From: Lentimicrobiaceae bacterium
GTDB taxonomy: Bacteria; Bacteroidota; Bacteroidia; Bacteroidales; SKPS01
Assembly: GCA_007119395.1 (NCBI GenBank)
Contig: SKPS01000086.1
Span: 1-10,045 of the forward strand
Direction of reading: 5' to 3'
Length of the DNA: 10,045 bases
Part shown: piece after piece, positions 5,590-10,045 of the stretch
Position numbering within the stretch: the stretch's first letter is position 1
How the letters are laid out: each line of letters starts with the position of its first letter
Notes under the pieces: generated by a model
The model's input: only the letters and a program-made list of their open reading frames with translations
What the model was told of the DNA's origin: nothing
Databases searched by the model: none
Translations under genes and position numbers: made by a program

Positions 5590-7095
5590 ATGGCGAAGAA
5601 AAAGATCTTTATCAGCAGTGTGCAAACAGAGTTTTCTTTTGAGAGACAAGCCCTTCATGAGTATATCTGTGCAGATCCGCTACTTGGGAAATTCTTCGAT
5701 CCCTTTTTATTTGAATTACTTCCTGCAATTGATCAGCGGGCAGACTCTGTTTACTTAAAAGAGGTCCAGCAATCTGATATTTATCTGGGGCTTTTCGGCA
5801 AATCGTATGGATCTGAAAATGAATCTGGCGTTTCACCAACAGAAATGGAGTTTGATCAGGCTAGCCAATGGTTCAAAACCAGGTTGGTCTTTCTGTCCCA
5901 TTGCGATGATGTTGAGCGACATCCCAAAGAGATCCAGCTGATTAACAAGGCGCAGGATGTTCTGGTGCGTAAAAAGTTCAGCTCGGTGGATGAGTTGAAG
6001 TCGGCTGTGTATGCTTCGCTTGTTCGTTATCTAGAAGAGAAGGAGATTATCCGTATTGGCCCTTTTGATGCCTCACTGCACGAATCTGCCAGTCTCAGCG
6101 ACATAGATCAGGAAAAACTGCAATCCTTTGTACGGTTGGCGCAAGCTAAGCGCGGCTTTCCTCTGGCTGAAACAGAAACTGCTGAGAAGATACTCACACA
6201 CCTTAATCTGTATAATAACAACAGATTAACACGCGCGGCACTGTTGCTATTCGGGAAAGAACCTCAACGTTTTTTTATCAGCTCAGAAGTGCGATGCGCT
6301 TCCTTTACCGGCCTTATCGCAGAAAAGCCCATCCCGTCATACAAAGTTTTTAAAGGAACCGTTTTTGAATTGGTTGATCAGTCACTTGAGTTTGTGTTGA
6401 ACAAACTGGACTATCGGGTTGAAACAAGGGCTAAAAATGTTTCCATACCCGGAAGTTACGAAATACCCAAGGAAGTGGTTGCCGAGGCTATTGTGAACGC
6501 CATTGCCCACCGTGATTATACTAGCAATGGTAGTGTTCAGGTAATGATATTCAGGGATCGGATTGAGGTCTGGAATCCCGGCTCCCTGCCCCTGGGATGG
6601 ACCACCGAAAAACTCAAGCAACTGCACACTTCTGTTCCGGCAAATCCCTTATTGGCAGAGCCGCTGTACCTGGCCGGATACATTGAACGTATGGGAACAG
6701 GCACTACCGATATGGTCAGAGAATCAGTTGAAGCCGGTCTGGTTGAGCCTCAGTTTATCCAGCAAGAAGATTTCAGAAGTATTATTTATCGACCTAGCTC
6801 TTTACAAGTAAAGGAACAAGTAAAGGAACAAGTAAAGGAACAAGTAAAGGAACAAGTAAAAACCGTGGTACAGATAATGGAACATGAATTGTCGGTGATA
6901 GAGATGATGGATATACTCGGGCTAAAAGGCAGAAGGAACTTCCTGCAAAACTACTTACAACTCTCACTTGCAGCCGGATATGTGGAAATGACCCAGCCAG
7001 ATTCGCCTAATAGCCCAACCCAAAAATATCGTCTCACGGCACAAGGAATGGCTTTGAAACTATTTTTGCAACAAAGAAGAGATGCGCTAAAATAA
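5590..7095 (+). CDS. DUF4062 (TIR-like) - GHKL ATPase - winged-helix fusion protein
   Basis: This encodes 501 residues. Residues 1 to about 150 are a DUF4062 domain: KKIFISSVQTEFSFERQAL, then DIYLGLFGKSYGS, then SPTEMEF, with Glu85 or Glu87 where TIR-like folds have their acidic residue. Residues about 155-245 are the linker typical of AlbA_2/RecG-like ATP-binding proteins (LTRAALLLFGKEPQRFF). Residues about 290-400 are the HATPase_c_4 GHKL domain: N-box EAIVNAIAHRDY (Asn303), WNPG at 328-331, and MGTGTTDM at 368-375. Residues 406-424 are a QVKE repeat, followed by a winged-helix-like tail (about 425-495). The usual N-terminal AlbA_2 domain is missing and DUF4062 stands in its place. Relatives are regulators or defence proteins. 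An anti-phage role is inferred from TIR-like/ATPase architecture and accessory context, not shown. There is no Shine-Dalgarno sequence. Confidence 0.9.
   Translation: MAKKKIFISSVQTEFSFERQALHEYICADPLLGKFFDPFLFELLPAIDQRADSVYLKEVQQSDIYLGLFGKSYGSENESGVSPTEMEFDQASQWFKTRLVFLSHCDDVERHPKEIQLINKAQDVLVRKKFSSVDELKSAVYASLVRYLEEKEIIRIGPFDASLHESASLSDIDQEKLQSFVRLAQAKRGFPLAETETAEKILTHLNLYNNNRLTRAALLLFGKEPQRFFISSEVRCASFTGLIAEKPIPSYKVFKGTVFELVDQSLEFVLNKLDYRVETRAKNVSIPGSYEIPKEVVAEAIVNAIAHRDYTSNGSVQVMIFRDRIEVWNPGSLPLGWTTEKLKQLHTSVPANPLLAEPLYLAGYIERMGTGTTDMVRESVEAGLVEPQFIQQEDFRSIIYRPSSLQVKEQVKEQVKEQVKEQVKTVVQIMEHELSVIEMMDILGLKGRRNFLQNYLQLSLAAGYVEMTQPDSPNSPTQKYRLTAQGMALKLFLQQRRDALK
6805..6861 (+). repeat. In-frame 12-bp tandem repeat (QVKE)n
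   Basis: Four perfect copies of caagtaaaggaa (6805-6852) plus a partial fifth encode QVKE repeated four times and QVK. The unit length is a multiple of three, so copy-number change would lengthen or shorten the linker between the ATPase and winged-helix domains without breaking the frame. Similar QVxx repeats occur at this place in related AlbA/RecG-like ATPases of Bacteroidota. Confidence 0.95.
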
Positions 7096-7261
7096 TTCAA
7101 CACTAAAGCCACTAATAGAAATGCCCTGACACACCTTATGGACAGGGATATTGCCAAACCTTTAACCGCCATTGAGGGAATCGCATACCTGGTTCTTATG
7201 AAATATTTTGATAAGGGGGATGCCAAATGGATCAGCGAATCCGGCTAGATGTTGATCGAAC
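7096..7261 (+). other. Convergent intergenic gap with a possible short frame
   Basis: The gap lies between the convergent ATPase and mutase genes. ATG at 7138 opens a 36-codon frame ending TAG 7246-7248. Its frame continues directly from the stop of the ATPase gene, and its translation includes LTAIEGIAYLVLMKYFDKGD. It resembles protein sequence but matches no family I recognise. It may be a decayed fragment or chance. No clear terminator hairpin was seen. Confidence 0.3.
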
Positions 7262-10045
7262 CTACATATTCCTCCTGTACTGCCCACCCACTTCGTAAAG
7301 GGCTTTGGTGATCTGTCCGAGGGAGCAGGTTTTGGTGGTCTCCATAAGCTCTTCGAAGATGTTCTGGTTTCTTACAGCGCACTGTTTCAGACGGGTGATT
7401 GCCTCCGGGGCGCTGTCGTGGTGAAACTTGTGGAGTGCATCGAGCATATCGATCTGGTACTGTTTCTCTTCGGTGGTGGATCTGATCACTTCACCGGGGA
7501 GTATGGTGGGCGACCCTTCTGACGAGAGGAAGGTGTTGACCCCCATGATGGGGAGCTCTCCGGTGTGTTTGAGGTGCTCGTAGTAGAGCGACTCCTCCTG
7601 GATCCTGCTGCGCTGGTAAGCTGTCTCCATGGCGCCGAGCACCCCTCCCCTATCAGAGAGCCTGTCGAACTCGGCCAGCACTGCCTCTTCAACCAGGGCG
7701 GTGAGCTCTTCGATGATGAAGGAGCCCTGCAATGGGTTCTGGTTCTTGGCGAGTCCCAGCTCGTGGTTGATGATCAGCTGGATGGCCATGGCACGGCGCA
7801 CCGACTCCTCCGTGGGGGTGGTGATCGCCTCATCGTAGGCGTTGGTGTGCAGTGAGTTGCAGTTATCGTAGATAGCGTAGAGCGCCTGCAGCGTGGTGCG
7901 TATGTCGTTGAAGTCGATCTCCTGGGCATGCAGCGACCTGCCCGAGGTCTGGATGTGGTATTTAAGCTGCTGCGAACGTGCGTTGCCGCCGTACTTGTTG
8001 CGGATGGTCTTCGCCCAGATGCTGCGCGCCACCCTGCCGATCACCGAAAACTCGATGTCGATGCCGTTGGAGAAGAAGAACGAGAGGTTGGGTGCAAACT
8101 TGTCAATGTCCATCCCTCTGGAGAGGTAGTACTCCACGTAGGTGAATCCATTGGCGAGGGTGAAGGCGAGCTGCGAAATGGGGTTGGCACCCGCCTCGGC
8201 GATATGGTAACCCGAGATGGAGACAGAGTAAAAGTTGCGTACATTCTTATCGATAAAGTACTCCTGCACGTCACCCATAAGTTTCAGGGCGAAGTCGGTA
8301 GAGAAGATGCAGGTGTTCTGCCCCTGGTCCTCCTTGAGGATGTCGGCCTGAATTGTCCCCCGCACCACGTTGAGGGTGGACGCCTTGATGTTTTCGTACA
8401 CCTCTTTTGGGAGCACCTGGTCGCCGGTCACTCCCAGCAGCATGAGCCCCAGCCCGTCGTTCCCTTCGGGGAGGGTGCCCTGGTACAACGGTCGCGGCAG
8501 CCCTTTGTCGCGGTATATCTTCTCGATCTTTTCGTTCACCTCCTGCTCCAGCCCATGCTCTTTGATGTAGAGCTCACACTGCTGGTCTATGGCGGTGTTC
8601 ATAAAGAAGCCCACCATCATGGGCGCGGGACCGTTGATGGTCATCGACACCGAGGTGGCGGGATCGCAAAGGTTGAAGCCGGAGTAGAGCTTTTTGGCGT
8701 CGTCGAGGCAACAGATGGAGACACCTGAGTTGCCCACCTTGCCGTAGATATCGGGTCTCACGTGGGGGTCGTCGCCGTAGAGTGTCACCGAGTCGAAAGC
8801 CGTGGAGAGGCGCTTGGCGGGCATCCCCTTGGAGAGATAATGGAACCGCTTGTTGGTGCGCTCCGGTCCCCCTTCGCCGGCAAACATCCGGGTGGGGTCT
8901 TCGTTCTCACGCTTGAAGGGGAACACCCCCGCCACAAAAGGAAACTGGCCGGGAACGTTCTCCAGCAAATTCCACTTCAGAATATCGCCCCACCCTTTGT
9001 ACTTCGGCAGTGAAATCTTTGGGATGCTCAGGTGCGATAGCGTCTTGGTGTGGGTCTTCACACGTATCTCCTTGTCGCGCACTTTAAATACATACTCATC
9101 GTCTTTGTAAGCCTGCACCTTCTGCTGCCATGTGTCGAGGATCTTCCGGTTGGCTGCTTCGAGCTGATCCGATACCTCCTGCAACTGTTTCTGCAACGAT
9201 GCCAGGCTCTCTTCACCGGCACCACTTTTCTCCATCAGTGCTATGGTCTCCTGCAAGGCGTACATCTGCTGCGCCACCTCCGCCTGCTTCTCGGTCCAGG
9301 CATTGTAATCGCGCACAGTGTCGGAGATCTCCGACAGGTAGCGTACACGACGGGGAGGTATGATGTGGATCTTGTCAGGAATCTCACCACGCAAAGGGTT
9401 CTCTGAGACGAAGTTTGTATTGAGCTTCTCGTTGAGGAGGTTGATGAGGGCGGTATAGAACTGGTTGACACCTGCGTCATTGAACTGCGAGGCGATGGTG
9501 CCAAACACCGGCATCTCTTCGAAGTTGCGGTCGAACAGGCGGTGGTTGCGCTGAAACTGTTTCTTGACATCGCGCAACGCGTCGAGGCCTCCCCTTTTGT
9601 CGAACTTGTTGAGGGCTATGATGTCGGCAAATTCCAGCATGTCAATCTTTTCGAGCTGCGTGGGGGCACCAAACTCGGGTGTCATCACATAGAGACAGAG
9701 GTCGCTGTGTTCTACGATGGTGGTGTCTGACTGTCCGATGCCGGAGGTTTCGAGGATCACCAGGTCGAATTTAGCAGCTTTGAGCACGTTGACCGCCTCT
9801 TTCACGTATTTCGACAGGGCGAGGTTCGACTGTCGTGTGGCCATGGAGCGGACATAGACCCTGGGGTCATTGATGGCGTTCATCCGTATGCGGTCACCCA
9901 GCAGGGCGCCACCCGATTTCCGGCGTGTGGGATCAACGCAGATCACCCCCAGCTTCCTGTCGGGGAAGTCGTCGAGGAACCGGCGGATAAACTCATCCAC
10001 CAGCGATGACTTTCCGGAGCCGCCGGTGCCGGTGATACCCAGTAC
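7262..10045 (-). CDS. icmF: Fused B12-dependent isobutyryl-CoA mutase (IcmF), N-terminus cut by window edge
   Basis: The frame stays open to the right edge. GTG at 10000 is not the start, since 15 more codons upstream encode a Walker A loop, GTGGSGKSS. Visible are 927 residues. First comes a MeaB-like G domain (about 1-215) with the Walker A, switch sequence ETSGIGQSD and NKFD specificity motif. A helical linker (about 230-310) follows, then the mutase TIM-barrel and C-terminal region (about 340-927). Family IcmF proteins are about 1,100 residues, so the B12-binding domain with DxHxxG is outside. Two substrate-pocket positions are diagnostic: Phe in AGVFPFKRE, where methylmalonyl-CoA mutase has Tyr89, and Gln in KEDQGQNT, where it has Arg207. 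The catalytic Tyr-His pair is in SISGYHIAEAG. It interconverts isobutyryl-CoA and butyryl-CoA using adenosylcobalamin, with the G domain protecting or reloading the cofactor. It is more GC-rich than the adjoining region. Confidence 0.93.
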   Translation of the reverse strand, partial: VLGITGTGGSGKSSLVDEFIRRFLDDFPDRKLGVICVDPTRRKSGGALLGDRIRMNAINDPRVYVRSMATRQSNLALSKYVKEAVNVLKAAKFDLVILETSGIGQSDTTIVEHSDLCLYVMTPEFGAPTQLEKIDMLEFADIIALNKFDKRGGLDALRDVKKQFQRNHRLFDRNFEEMPVFGTIASQFNDAGVNQFYTALINLLNEKLNTNFVSENPLRGEIPDKIHIIPPRRVRYLSEISDTVRDYNAWTEKQAEVAQQMYALQETIALMEKSGAGEESLASLQKQLQEVSDQLEAANRKILDTWQQKVQAYKDDEYVFKVRDKEIRVKTHTKTLSHLSIPKISLPKYKGWGDILKWNLLENVPGQFPFVAGVFPFKRENEDPTRMFAGEGGPERTNKRFHYLSKGMPAKRLSTAFDSVTLYGDDPHVRPDIYGKVGNSGVSICCLDDAKKLYSGFNLCDPATSVSMTINGPAPMMVGFFMNTAIDQQCELYIKEHGLEQEVNEKIEKIYRDKGLPRPLYQGTLPEGNDGLGLMLLGVTGDQVLPKEVYENIKASTLNVVRGTIQADILKEDQGQNTCIFSTDFALKLMGDVQEYFIDKNVRNFYSVSISGYHIAEAGANPISQLAFTLANGFTYVEYYLSRGMDIDKFAPNLSFFFSNGIDIEFSVIGRVARSIWAKTIRNKYGGNARSQQLKYHIQTSGRSLHAQEIDFNDIRTTLQALYAIYDNCNSLHTNAYDEAITTPTEESVRRAMAIQLIINHELGLAKNQNPLQGSFIIEELTALVEEAVLAEFDRLSDRGGVLGAMETAYQRSRIQEESLYYEHLKHTGELPIMGVNTFLSSEGSPTILPGEVIRSTTEEKQYQIDMLDALHKFHHDSAPEAITRLKQCAVRNQNIFEELMETTKTCSLGQITKALYEVGGQYRRNM

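Noticed and set aside
6805..6861. CRISPR-like short repeats
   Set aside because: Units are contiguous 12-bp copies without spacers and lie in frame inside a gene.
7123..7147. CCCTG...CAGGG hairpin as terminator between the ATPase and mutase genes
   Set aside because: It has a five-base stem, a long loop and no following T run.
7928..8728. Long plus-strand open frame of 266 codons inside the mutase gene
   Set aside because: It is antisense to the strongly conserved mutase domain, with His/Val/Gly-rich composition typical of a shadow frame in GC-rich coding DNA.
9998..10000. GTG as start codon of the mutase
   Set aside because: The frame continues to the window edge and encodes the P-loop GTGGSGKSS, so the true start lies outside.

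Overview
This window looks like a chromosomal segment of a Bacteroidota bacterium, probably Bacteroidales-like. The evidence is a C-terminal type IX secretion (T9SS) sorting domain on one exported enzyme, a FISUMP-type surface protein, several TAnnTTTG promoter -7 boxes, and start codons without Shine-Dalgarno sequences. No rRNA, tRNA or CRISPR array was seen.

Left edge to about 2.6 kb: this part holds the C-terminal end of a FISUMP surface protein (+), a predicted lipoprotein of unknown function (-), and a small signal-peptide protein that is probably an outer-membrane beta-barrel (+). Between them lie gene ruins. The first is an internally deleted serine-hydrolase gene whose two ends are joined in frame (-). 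The second is a frameshifted C-terminal piece of a PNGase F-type peptide-N-glycosidase (+). The third is the C-terminal end of a REP-associated tyrosine (IS200-like, Y1) transposase with an internal stop (+).

2.6 to 5.6 kb: an intact secreted serine hydrolase of the beta-lactamase/class C fold carries a T9SS sorting domain (-). It is followed by an AT-rich Bro-N/DinD-like DNA-damage or phage-related gene (-). Next comes a second, shorter remnant of the first decayed serine hydrolase. The two remnants share about 150 bp covering start codon, leader and promoter region, and form imperfect direct repeats about 3.9 kb apart.

5.6 to 7.1 kb: a 501-residue protein (+) joins a TIR-like DUF4062 domain to a GHKL ATPase of the AlbA/RecG-like family, followed by a QVKE tandem repeat and a winged-helix tail. 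This is the best candidate here for a little-described (possibly defence) system.

7.26 kb to the right edge: most of a fused coenzyme-B12-dependent acyl-CoA mutase (-), with a MeaB-like G-protein domain and a mutase domain. Its active-site positions read Phe and Gln, as in isobutyryl-CoA mutase (IcmF), not Tyr and Arg as in methylmalonyl-CoA mutase. The N-terminal B12-binding part lies beyond the window.

Overall, a conserved metabolic gene (IcmF) borders an accessory zone rich in decayed genes, surface or secreted proteins and mobile or defence-type genes. No single pathway ties the genes together.
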